From: Planctomycetota bacterium
GTDB taxonomy: Bacteria > Planctomycetota > Planctomycetia > Pirellulales > UBA7805
Direction of reading: 5' to 3'
Assembly: GCA_030605285.1 (NCBI GenBank)
Contig: JAUWIQ010000001.1
Coordinates: 1-29,450, forward strand
DNA length: 29,450 nt
The notes beneath the pieces were generated by a model, which ran no database searches, was not told the origin of the DNA, and saw only the letters and a program-made list of their open reading frames with translations. Below are positions 1 through 7,251 of this stretch, one piece after another (positions within the stretch are counted from its first letter, which is position 1; each line of letters starts with the position of its first letter). The translations under genes were made by a program, and so were the position numbers.

Positions 1-804
1 CAGCACCAGCAGCCAACTTATACATTGCTTTGAGTTTGTCTTCCTCGACGGCTGCTGTAAATTCAGATTCCAATTGGTCAAGCCGCCGTAACCGCTGCGC
101 AAGCGGCATCAGCTGTTCCGACAAATGGATGTTGGGGGCCCAATGTTGGCGGACGGCAGACTCTGTTTCACCTCCCACGCCCTCTGCGGGAACTTCGCCC
201 GCCCCGACATGTCCGCAAACCGCAGCGACAACATATTCTCCCGCCATTTGAGTCGATTGGCTCTCCAGCGGCCCCAGATACGGGCGCAAAACATCCAACA
301 ACTCCTCGACCGTTTTTGGTAGCGGATTTTTCGGTGCCTCGGGATCAAAAACCGAAAGCCACGCCGGCAGATTGTGGAGTAGTCCCAAAAGATAGGCCGC
401 TTCTGCAATCGTTTCGTGCTCCGCATCTGCAAGCCGAGCGGCCCGCTCCGCGACCTGTACCGAGTCCACTGCCAGACGTGCCGAGGTGTCCTGGTTCCGC
501 GGTTCCATCGCCACGGTACTACGTACTGCTACCGGACTACCAACAAGAAATTCTGGTAATCGATCATCAAATTGGGTGGCCAATCGATCAAGGGTGGCTG
601 CCACTGAAGTGTGTGGCCGATCAAGGTGGCAGAGACCCCACAAGACGAGGGCCGGATCGTATCGCAGTGCCCGCACAACAATTTCAGTCCGCAGGTCGGT
701 CGTATCGGTCAGTAAAGCTTCAACAAGAATCGCGGCAGAACCAGCGGCCAACGGTAAGCGGTCAGCCGACAAGAGCGGAGAAGAATTAGGTAAAGAGCGC
801 ATCG
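1..804 (-). CDS. Probable sensor histidine kinase, N-terminal part (partial)
   Basis: This frame is open from an ATG at 804 down to base 1, giving 268 codons with the 3' end outside the window. A GGAGG lies about 11 nt upstream of the ATG. Residues about 138-149 (LLGLLHNLPAWL) resemble the helix of HDOD/HD signalling domains that normally carries an HD pair, here HN. The last residues seen form a charged helix (LRRLDQLESEF) ending in DKLKAMYKLAAGA. That is the kind of sequence that directly precedes the H-box of dimerising histidine kinases (usually continuing GHEINNPL). The window stops just before the decisive histidine, so kinase identity is an inference. The gene follows a response regulator on the same strand after 143 bp, consistent with a two-component operon. 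A GGDEF output is the main alternative. Confidence 0.55.
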
Positions 805-890
805 GGATTCAGGCCTCCTGCCTCTTTACAATGCAGCCGACCCACGAGATCCAACGGGCACACTCGTGTAGGTGCAACAATCTTCCGGGA

Positions 891-954
891 GACTCAAAGC
901 TATGTCGACTCAAAGCTATGTCGACTCAAAGCTATGTCGACTCAAAGCTATGTC
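891..954. repeat. Four perfect tandem copies of a 16-bp unit at a stop codon
   Basis: The unit GACTCAAAGCTATGTC (plus strand) occurs at 891-906, 907-922, 923-938 and 939-954 with no mismatch. The TAG stop of the minus-strand response regulator (948-950) lies inside the fourth copy, so the array sits at the end of that gene and in the 143-bp gap before the next one. There are no spacers, which excludes a CRISPR array. The unit is not a multiple of three. Confidence 0.95.
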
Positions 955-1529
955 GTGGCAGCCGTCTCAATCTCTAACAACTGACAGATACGCTCGATAA
1001 GCCGGTCCACTTCGAAAGGCTTGCGCATGAAGTCATTCGCGCCTGCCTGCCTCAAACCATCGACCTTGTCGTCCTCGACCATCCCCGAGATACAAATGAT
1101 TTGCACACTGTCCATCGTCTTGTCGTTACGAACTCGCTGACAAACTTCTTTGCCGTTGATATCGGGCAACATGACATCCAGAACAATCAAATCCGGCTTG
1201 TAATCCTTGACCATCATGCCCGCGTCAAAACCGTTATTTGCGCTGCGGACTTCAAATCGACCATCGCGATCGAGGACATCGGTGATCAATTCCACCAGTT
1301 CCACGTCGTCGTCTACCACCAGGATCTTCCGTTTGCCACTCTCCAGGGCATCGGTCGGGATGCCATTTTCCCGCATGAAGGCAAAGAGATGTTCACGGGG
1401 AATCCGCCGAAAGCGGCTTCCCGGTACTCGAAATCCCTTCAGCTGCCCGGAGTCAAAACAGCGAATCACGGTCTGCTGACTCACCTTACAGATCTTGGCC
1501 GCCTCTCCCGTCGTGAAAACAGTTTTCAT
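948..1529 (-). CDS. Response regulator with N-terminal helix-turn-helix
   Basis: This 193-residue protein has two parts. Residues 1-52 match the excisionase/MerR-type HTH_17 pattern (TGEAAKICKVSQQTVIRCFD, then a basic wing around RVPGSRFRRIP). Residues 67-187 form a REC receiver domain with the acidic cluster D73-D75, phospho-acceptor D118 in LIVLDVMLPD, S148 and the conserved K170-P171. The DNA-binding domain precedes the receiver, opposite to the usual OmpR/NarL order. It probably binds DNA or a partner under control of a cognate kinase, plausibly the gene that follows at 804. An AGGAAGG lies about 12-14 nt before the ATG at 1529. The final codons and TAG stop run into a 16-bp tandem repeat. 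Family assignment is firm; the target genes are unknown. Confidence 0.9.
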   Translation of the reverse strand: MKTVFTTGEAAKICKVSQQTVIRCFDSGQLKGFRVPGSRFRRIPREHLFAFMRENGIPTDALESGKRKILVVDDDVELVELITDVLDRDGRFEVRSANNGFDAGMMVKDYKPDLIVLDVMLPDINGKEVCQRVRNDKTMDSVQIICISGMVEDDKVDGLRQAGANDFMRKPFEVDRLIERICQLLEIETAATT

Positions 1530-1977
1530 ATTATTTCATCTACCTTCCTAGCATTTTTGCCGTCTGGGCGGATCACCGGGCAGAACTTTGTATCTTGAAT
1601 AAAGTCACAAAGGCTCCTAATCTTCCATGCCAAACCTGATGATTTCGAACCTCCAATCCCAACAAGAGAAGACAAGAACCCCTAAACTTCCCAAGTGCTG
1701 ATGAACCAATAGCACTTATGCAGAAGCAACGCAGTTCCCAATTTTCCAGAACTGCCATACACCCTAGATTGTAGCGATCGTCTCTAATTCGTCAATGTCA
1801 ATCTATTCAGCGCAGTCAATTTACACATGGTGTTTTACCAATGCATCAACACAACTCCCAGAGTTTCCATGCTATCAATCACCGACACTTATGTGTCCGG
1901 GTTTCAAGCTCACGAATTCTCGGCAATATTGGACCGCGAGTGCCGTCAGCGGTGAGAAAAGCCTCGGCCCGCGCAGT
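1530..1977. other. 448-bp intergenic region between mnmG tail and response regulator
   Basis: No convincing gene is seen. A 61-codon minus-strand open frame (1573-1758) has no recognisable family features, but its ATG lies only a few bases from the start point predicted for the promoter at 1768-1795, so a short leader peptide cannot be excluded. The rest would be a long 5' leader (about 230 nt) of the response-regulator transcript plus sequence following the mnmG C-terminal frame. Confidence 0.5.
1768..1795 (-). promoter_or_regulatory. Candidate sigma70-type promoter for the two-component operon
   Basis: On the minus strand, TTGACG (1790-1795) and TACAAT (1768-1773) are separated by 16 bp, each matching five of six consensus bases. 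A second box, TTGACA, lies immediately upstream (1796-1801). Transcription would start near 1761 and run toward the response regulator at 1529. This is a visual match only. Confidence 0.4.
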
Positions 1978-2133
1978 CTATTCGGCACGGTTCATGCGGC
2001 CACCCTCCAGGTGCACCCTCAGCAGTACGAGGTCGGCTGGCGTGATCCCGCTAATGCGACCCGCCTGAGCAAGGGTCCCGGGCCGAAGTTGCGATAATTT
2101 TTCTTTGGCTTCATTCCGCAACGGTCCGATTGC
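1978..2133 (-). pseudogene. mnmG: Detached C-terminal coding segment of mnmG after an in-frame TAG
   Basis: Reading on in the mnmG frame past the TAG at 2134-2136 gives 51 further codons and then a TAG at 1978-1980. The translation begins AIGPLRNEAKEKLSQLRPGT and includes RISGITPADLVLLRVHLEG. This is the conserved C-terminal helical domain of MnmG/GidA (typically GQASRISGVTPADISLLLVHL). Including it restores the usual family length of about 610-620 residues. The frame is intact apart from the single amber codon, so the segment is not yet decayed. It may be untranslated, reached by readthrough, or truly part of one ORF if the TAG is a sequence error. Confidence 0.9.
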
Positions 2134-3816
2134 CTAATAGTCAAAATCGTCGGGAATTCCCTTTTTGGCCAGCCGATGCTGGCGGGCCACTTCAGAGGCC
2201 TGGCGTTCTATGTAGGGTGCGTACTTCGTGTCGTAAGTCACCTGCTGGGCAATCTCTGAGGTAATCTCGGCCAATTGCGGCTGTCGCTCCACGAGATTCT
2301 CCCAGCTTATTTCCGCGCGGCGAAGAAACTTGGTCAGCGTCATTCCCTCGGTCCGGTGCCCTGCAAGTATTTTTTTGGCGGCATCGATTGCCGCTTCCTT
2401 TTTTTCTACCCGCGCAAACCGCTGGCCATCCGCCAGTCCCAAGCGAGCGCCGAGCGGTGTGAGCCGTCGGTCCGCATTGTCCTGACGGAGCAGCAAGCGG
2501 TATTCAGCGCGGCTGGTGAACATCCGATAGGGTTCATCCACACCACAGGTTACTAAATCGTCCACGAGGACACCGATGTAACTCTGATCGCGTGGCAGGG
2601 TGAGTGGCGGATCTCCCCGGAGTGAAAGTGCGGCATTGGCCCCGGCAACGAGTCCCTGAGCAGCCGCCTCCTCATAACCGGTAGTCCCGTTGATCTGACC
2701 CGCAAAGTAAAGGCCATTCAACTCCCGAGTCTCCAGCGAGGACCGTAATTGCTCGGGCGGACAGTAATCGTATTCCACCGCGTATCCGTAGCGCATAATC
2801 TGCGCCTTCTCGAGACCCGGTATCCGGCGGAAAATCTCATCTTGGACATCGCGCGGCAGGCTCGTTGAAATTCCGTTCACATAGATTTCGCGAGTCCGGC
2901 GGCCCTCCGGTTCAAGAAACAACTGATGGCGGTCCTTATCGGCAAACCGTACCACTTTGTCCTCAATCGAGGGACAGTACCTTGGCCCACTACCACGGAT
3001 CTGACCGGTGTACATCGGTGCCCGGGAAAGATTCTCGCGAATCAAATCGTGGACTTGCTCGTTCGTGTGCGTGATGTAACAAGGCAATTGATCCTCGGTC
3101 ACCTGAGCAGTCAAAAAAGAAAAGGGCTGAGGATCCGCATCACCCGGTTGAAGTTCCATGGGAGCATAGTCGATCGTACGCCCGTTCAGTCGGGGTGGGG
3201 TACCGGTCTTAAATCTCGCCGTCTTGAAGCCCAGACGATGCAGGGCTCCACTGATGCCCGTGGTCGTCCCCTCCCCTGCCCGACCTCCGACCGTCTTCAC
3301 CTCACCCGTATGCATCAGGGCCCGCAAAAAAGTTCCGGTCGTGAGACAAACAGCGCGGGCACGGTAGACGATGTCACCCGAGCCCCGAACTCCGACGACC
3401 CGGCGCTTACCCGCTGTCTCTTCCACGAGCAGATCTTCGACGACCTCCTGACGGAGGTCCAGATTTTCCTGCTGTTCCACCACAAGCTTTACAAATTGCT
3501 GGTAGGCCAGCTTGTCCGCTTGCGCTCGAGGACTGTGCATGGCCGGTCCCTTGCGACGGTTGAGTAGCCGAAACTGAATTCCCGTCGCGTCGATCGCCCG
3601 CCCCATCGTACCACCGAGTGCATCGATCTCGCGGACAATCTGCCCCTTCGCCACGCCACCGATCGCAGGATTGCAACTCATTTGGGCAACGCTCTCCAGA
3701 CGGGTCGTTAACAGTGCAGTCCGCGCCCCTAAACGCGCAGCGGCCCGCGCCGCCTCGGTGCCCGCCTGGGCGGCACCGACGATCAGGACATCGTTGGCGT
3801 AACTGGGGGATGGCAT
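2134..3816 (-). CDS. mnmG: tRNA uridine 5-carboxymethylaminomethyl modification enzyme MnmG, amber-truncated
   Basis: MnmG (GidA) is the FAD-dependent partner of MnmE that modifies U34 of certain tRNAs. Diagnostic segments are present: SCNPAIGGVAKGQIVREIDA, GSGPRYCPSIEDKVVRF, HQLFLEPEGRRT, LYFAGQINGTTGYEEAAAQG and MFTSRAEYRLLLRQDNAD. I prefer the ATG at 3816, because GGAG lies about 6 nt upstream and the FAD-binding strand follows at the usual distance. An ATG at 3840 in the same frame adds eight residues. From 3816 the ORF has 560 codons and ends in TAG right after GIPDDFDY, where homologues continue for about 50 residues. That missing part is encoded immediately downstream in frame. The N-terminal nucleotide-binding loop reads GAAQAG rather than the usual GGGHAG/GAGHAG. 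Identity is certain; whether the protein is functional is not. Confidence 0.93.
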   Translation of the reverse strand: MPSPSYANDVLIVGAAQAGTEAARAAARLGARTALLTTRLESVAQMSCNPAIGGVAKGQIVREIDALGGTMGRAIDATGIQFRLLNRRKGPAMHSPRAQADKLAYQQFVKLVVEQQENLDLRQEVVEDLLVEETAGKRRVVGVRGSGDIVYRARAVCLTTGTFLRALMHTGEVKTVGGRAGEGTTTGISGALHRLGFKTARFKTGTPPRLNGRTIDYAPMELQPGDADPQPFSFLTAQVTEDQLPCYITHTNEQVHDLIRENLSRAPMYTGQIRGSGPRYCPSIEDKVVRFADKDRHQLFLEPEGRRTREIYVNGISTSLPRDVQDEIFRRIPGLEKAQIMRYGYAVEYDYCPPEQLRSSLETRELNGLYFAGQINGTTGYEEAAAQGLVAGANAALSLRGDPPLTLPRDQSYIGVLVDDLVTCGVDEPYRMFTSRAEYRLLLRQDNADRRLTPLGARLGLADGQRFARVEKKEAAIDAAKKILAGHRTEGMTLTKFLRRAEISWENLVERQPQLAEITSEIAQQVTYDTKYAPYIERQASEVARQHRLAKKGIPDDFDY

Positions 3817-3982
3817 TTTGGCTCCGAGTAGAAAAGGCACCAGGTAGACTGGAGTCCCGTCATTCTAGACAGGTACGCCATGCGACGAAAAGATGGTGCC
3901 CTCGGCTCAGGCGCCGGCAGCCTGATGCCGACTTAAGAAAACTCTCGACCAGCAGCCAAAAGATGAGCTCCGGCACCGCATA

Positions 3983-5749
3983 TCAGGCAGAGCCAGAAAT
4001 CGGCCCCTGCGGTGAGTGCAAATTGAAGAGCCCAAAGATCTCTCTTTGAGAAAGCCCCGTATTTTTAGGTGCCTGACCCTGCGCAGAAAAAATTGTATCG
4101 AAGAGCTCCCGTTTTTCTATGAGGATTTCATTGATGCGTTCCTCAATGGTACTCTGCGACAAAAAACGGGTGACGGTCACCGGTCCTGTGACACCGATCC
4201 GATGCGCACGATTGATCGCCTGATCCTCAACCGCAGGATTCCACCAGCGGTCAAACAAGAAGACATAACCCGCATTCTGCAAATTAAGCCCCACACTGCC
4301 CGCTCCGTAGCTCATCAAAATCACGCGCTTGCTCTGCTCTTCGCGAAACTGTCGAAGGACCTCCTCTCGGTACTGGTTCGAAACCTTGCCGTGGTATTCA
4401 AGAGGATCAAACCTCGACAGTCTGCCAGCGAGCTCCTCAATCGTCGCCACATATTGACTGAAGATGATCGCCTTTTTGCCGCTTGCTGTGATTTCTTCCA
4501 ATTCCGCAATCAAACGATCCGCTTTGGCACTCTCACCGGTTACCGGGTCAAAGTTGCAAATCTGCTTGAGACGCAGAATGAGTTCAAAGACGTGAGTGAC
4601 CGTTGCGCCTGCCCCCATTGCCGTCAAGCGGATGGTCCCTTCCTCTTCCGCCTTGCGATAGGTTCGCCGCTGGGAAACCGTCAAATCGATGACCGCATCC
4701 CGGACAAGTTTAGGTGGTAAGTCGGTGAGGACTTGATCCTTCGTCCTTCTCAACACATAGTCCTTCACGCTGCGGGCCATCCGGGAGGGTCGCATGCCCG
4801 AACTGAGATGTCCCGGGGCAATAAATTCAAAGATTCCCACCAAATCCTCGACACTGTTTTCCACCGGCGTACCGGTCAATGCCCAACTGCGACGACGAGA
4901 AACCGATCGCACGGCTTCGGCGGTCGCTCCATTACGATTTTTGATGCGTTGTGCTTCATCGAGCACTACCAGATCGTAGCCGTCCGTATTGCGGGCAATC
5001 AGATCTTGATCGCGTTGGACCAACTCATAATTTGCAATCGTGACAACCGTTTGGGGAAGCTGCCACTTCCAGGCACGACTCAAAGCGTTGCCACCGATCA
5101 CGCTGAGTGGAATTTCGGGTGCCCAGAGCTCAAATTCGCGCTGCCAGTTCGTCACCAGAGGCTTGGGGCAAATGAGCAGAGTACGGCGAACTTGCCCCGC
5201 ATGGAGTAATAATCGGAGTGCGGTAATCGCCTGCATTGTTTTGCCCAAACCCATCTCGTCCGCCAGCACGGCGGCATAGCGAGGAAACAGAAAAGCCACG
5301 CCCGCGAATTGATAGGGAAAAGGATGGAATGGCAGCGATAGCGAACCGCCCGCCAACAACTCCTCCAGAGAAGGTTGCAGTAAATACCATAGCCGTTCCT
5401 CAAGTTTTACAACGTCCACTGGTGGGGTCATGCGGGTCTTGCTGTTGAAGCCGCCACGCATACCACACCGAGATTGAGGCCTTTCAAGCTTCGGCGCCGG
5501 TCGGTGAACCGTATCCGGCTGGGGAAAACAGAAGCTACGAATTGCCGGCTTCGCACTCCTTAGATTCAGCGAAACAACGCCTGGACGCGGAAGGTCTCCT
5601 CGAACTGATTTGACCACGACTGTTGGCAGACGGTTCAGTGCTGTTTGCCAACCCGTCCGGTAAATAGGCACATCGATGGAACGATCCGGGGCCCTGACGA
5701 GGGGACTGTTCAAGGGATGCACAGGCTGGGATTTTCTTGCTTCGGACAT
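3983..5749 (-). CDS. SNF2-family DEAD/DEAH-type helicase
   Basis: This 588-residue protein has an SNF2/Swi2 ATPase core. Visible motifs are Walker A DEMGLGKT (164-171), DEAQ (264-267), LTGTP (291-295), a C-terminal RecA lobe with IIFSQY (428-433) and motif VI NRAHRIG (513-519). Residues 1-110 are proline- and arginine-rich without a recognised domain. Such proteins translocate on double-stranded DNA and remodel protein-DNA complexes; the bacterial role here is unknown. A GAGGAGAG ribosome-binding site just before the ATG at 5749 supports the start. It lies 21 bp after the upstream gene (5771-6334), so the two are probably co-transcribed. The core is somewhat compact, but all main motifs are present. 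Confidence 0.93.
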   Translation of the reverse strand: MSEARKSQPVHPLNSPLVRAPDRSIDVPIYRTGWQTALNRLPTVVVKSVRGDLPRPGVVSLNLRSAKPAIRSFCFPQPDTVHRPAPKLERPQSRCGMRGGFNSKTRMTPPVDVVKLEERLWYLLQPSLEELLAGGSLSLPFHPFPYQFAGVAFLFPRYAAVLADEMGLGKTMQAITALRLLLHAGQVRRTLLICPKPLVTNWQREFELWAPEIPLSVIGGNALSRAWKWQLPQTVVTIANYELVQRDQDLIARNTDGYDLVVLDEAQRIKNRNGATAEAVRSVSRRRSWALTGTPVENSVEDLVGIFEFIAPGHLSSGMRPSRMARSVKDYVLRRTKDQVLTDLPPKLVRDAVIDLTVSQRRTYRKAEEEGTIRLTAMGAGATVTHVFELILRLKQICNFDPVTGESAKADRLIAELEEITASGKKAIIFSQYVATIEELAGRLSRFDPLEYHGKVSNQYREEVLRQFREEQSKRVILMSYGAGSVGLNLQNAGYVFLFDRWWNPAVEDQAINRAHRIGVTGPVTVTRFLSQSTIEERINEILIEKRELFDTIFSAQGQAPKNTGLSQREIFGLFNLHSPQGPISGSA

Positions 5750-5770
5750 CCTCTCTCCTCAAGGGACGAC

Positions 5771-6334
5771 TCAGGCCGCCGTTTGCTTCCGGATGCCACC
5801 CTGTGCTTCATGAATCGCTTCATGGATCCGGGTAAAGGGTTCTCGTAGATCGAGAGAGGTTTCCAACGAGTCGATCATTTCGCTAGCGAGGGCAAGATCC
5901 TGCTCATATTCAAAACGGGTTGCCATCGTGATGCCGTCCCGCTCGAGACGCACTAACTGAGCCAGATCGTCGCCGCCGTTCTTGCCCGGCTCACCCGATG
6001 CTTCACGGCCGTCGCGGATGAGGACCAACGGTTGCCCGATGAGGTGGCGTAAGACGAGCATTTCCGGGACATCCGTGAGCAGCAGATCGAGAGTCACTTT
6101 GATTTCTGCGTGGAGGACATGGCCAATCTGCTCCCCGCAGAGATACTCTTCGAGGGTAGGCCCATAGAGAATCTCCTGGGCGCGATTCGGCTTGACGGGT
6201 GCCGTGCAATGGAATTCCAAAGGTCGACCGCTAGCATTGATCAATAAAAGACCGCCGATTCGAGAGGACTCAGTATCCCTGACGACAGACAGGAACCCTA
6301 AAGCGTTTGATATTTTAGTGTTGGCACGGGACAT
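5771..6334 (-). CDS. Conserved hypothetical protein upstream of the SNF2 helicase
   Basis: From the ATG at 6334 this gives 187 residues beginning MSRANTKISNALGFLSVVRD. The frame extends to an ATG at 6448, but that extension is proline/arginine-rich and looks like non-coding leader, so the shorter start is preferred. The protein has a soluble mixed alpha/beta look, with a strand-rich segment (SSRIGGLLLINASGRPLEF) and an acidic, helical C-terminal half. No transmembrane segment or catalytic motif is recognised. I believe similar proteins occur in other planctomycetes, but I cannot name a family. It is probably co-transcribed with the helicase 21 bp downstream. Confidence 0.7.
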   Translation of the reverse strand: MSRANTKISNALGFLSVVRDTESSRIGGLLLINASGRPLEFHCTAPVKPNRAQEILYGPTLEEYLCGEQIGHVLHAEIKVTLDLLLTDVPEMLVLRHLIGQPLVLIRDGREASGEPGKNGGDDLAQLVRLERDGITMATRFEYEQDLALASEMIDSLETSLDLREPFTRIHEAIHEAQGGIRKQTAA

Positions 6335-6651
6335 CCAATGTCCGCCGCAACTTCGATGAGGAGAGAAAGGGATCAGATTTCGGGGGTTTTGGGGCCTCCC
6401 CCGTGGTTGGATCGGATTCCCCGGGGTCGAGACTTTAACCGGGATCATCCCCCGGTTTGGCGAATTCGCAGACCCACCATTCTCAGTTCGAGAACAAGTT
6501 CAGTAACTGCTCGACACGGACGGAAAGAGCGGCTAGAATCGAAAGTGAATTTGCATCGCACACCCACCTGGGTTACCGACATACCACTCCCCTAACCAGC
6601 GATTCGCCGACCAACCGGCAGTTTGCTCCGACGCGTGGAGAATCAGGTTCT
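6335..6651. promoter_or_regulatory. 317-bp divergent intergenic region
   Basis: This separates the minus-strand hypothetical/helicase pair from the plus-strand hypothetical gene and should hold promoters in both directions. A plus-strand promoter candidate is listed separately. A GC-rich hairpin (AACCGGG/CCCGGTT, about 6437-6457) and G/C-tract sequence near 6380-6410 lie on the side that would form the leader of the minus-strand operon. No gene is supported, although an ATG at 6457 is in frame with the gene at 6652. Confidence 0.4.
6511..6539 (+). promoter_or_regulatory. Candidate sigma70-type promoter
   Basis: TCGACA (6511-6516) and TAGAAT (6534-6539) are 17 bp apart, each with one mismatch to consensus. 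Transcription would start near 6546, about 105 nt before the ATG at 6652. Visual match only. Confidence 0.4.
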
Positions 6652-7122
6652 ATGTCTAGAGATCCTCAGCAAGCCTCTCCGTTGTTTTCTCAGATCGATA
6701 TTACAGCCAGTGCGCAAGGCGAATCGGCGTTGAAGCCGCACCGCCACGAGCATGAACAAACGGAGTTACTTCATCAGATTCTTGCCGCGCTCGATCGCAA
6801 CAACGATTTGCTTGAGGACGTCGTTGCAAATGCTTTGGCCAATCAGCGGCAGCGTGGCGACGAGCTGCAGAAGTGGCGACAGGCGAACCCCGGATTAGCG
6901 CGAAATTGCAAACGAGCTGCAGAGGCCCTTGCCGGGGTGCAAGCCGAGTTCCTTCATAACCTAACGCTAGAGGTGGAGGAGAACGCGGATGCCATGGGCG
7001 ATGGTGAATTTGTGTTCAATGAGTTTGTCGATCGGTTCGGTCCCCGACTCGCACACTTAAATGGTGTGCTGCAGATGCTCTCGCAGTTGGGCCAGACGAA
7101 CGATCCGGCCCGACAGGATTGA
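6652..7122 (+). CDS. Conserved hypothetical protein (planctomycete type)
   Basis: From the ATG at 6652 this is a 156-residue protein starting MSRDPQQASPLFSQIDI. An upstream in-frame ATG (6457) would add 65 residues of low-complexity leader and would overlap the predicted promoter region. The body is hydrophilic and helical: a HRHEHEQTELLHQILAALDR stretch, then LLEDVVANALANQRQRGDEL, and a conserved-looking end EFVFNEFVDRFGPRLAHLN. It has no signal peptide, membrane segment or catalytic signature. The heptad-like spacing of leucines suggests coiled-coil or helical-bundle interactions. I do not recognise a function; from memory, similar proteins are common in Pirellulales. Confidence 0.75.
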   Translation: MSRDPQQASPLFSQIDITASAQGESALKPHRHEHEQTELLHQILAALDRNNDLLEDVVANALANQRQRGDELQKWRQANPGLARNCKRAAEALAGVQAEFLHNLTLEVEENADAMGDGEFVFNEFVDRFGPRLAHLNGVLQMLSQLGQTNDPARQD

Positions 7123-7251
7123 CACCAACGGTTGCCACGGGCCTCTCGACTTTCAGGCCCCCAGGGGCTATCTTAGCAAATCGGTTGTTCCGCCATTTCC
7201 TGGGTTTTTGCGCTAGCGGTCAGGGCGCGTCAAATCTGTCTGTGGACCAAC

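Noticed and set aside
891..954. Possible CRISPR array
   Set aside because: The 16-bp units are directly abutting with no spacers and no cas genes are present; it is a simple tandem repeat.
1573..1758. Minus-strand 61-codon ORF
   Set aside because: It has no family resemblance or Shine-Dalgarno; kept only as a remark on the intergenic region.
1795..2097. Plus-strand ORF of 100 codons
   Set aside because: It is antisense to the mnmG C-terminal continuation and has no recognisable features.
2134..2136. UAG as a pyrrolysine or globally recoded codon
   Set aside because: Many other genes in the window terminate at TAG, and no pyrrolysine machinery is visible; mutation, error or local readthrough are more likely.
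2926..3567. Plus-strand ORF of 213 codons
   Set aside because: It lies wholly antisense to mnmG, whose conservation is unmistakable; the frame is a shadow.
4016..4720. Plus-strand ORF of 234 codons
   Set aside because: It is antisense to the SNF2 helicase core and shows no coding features of its own.
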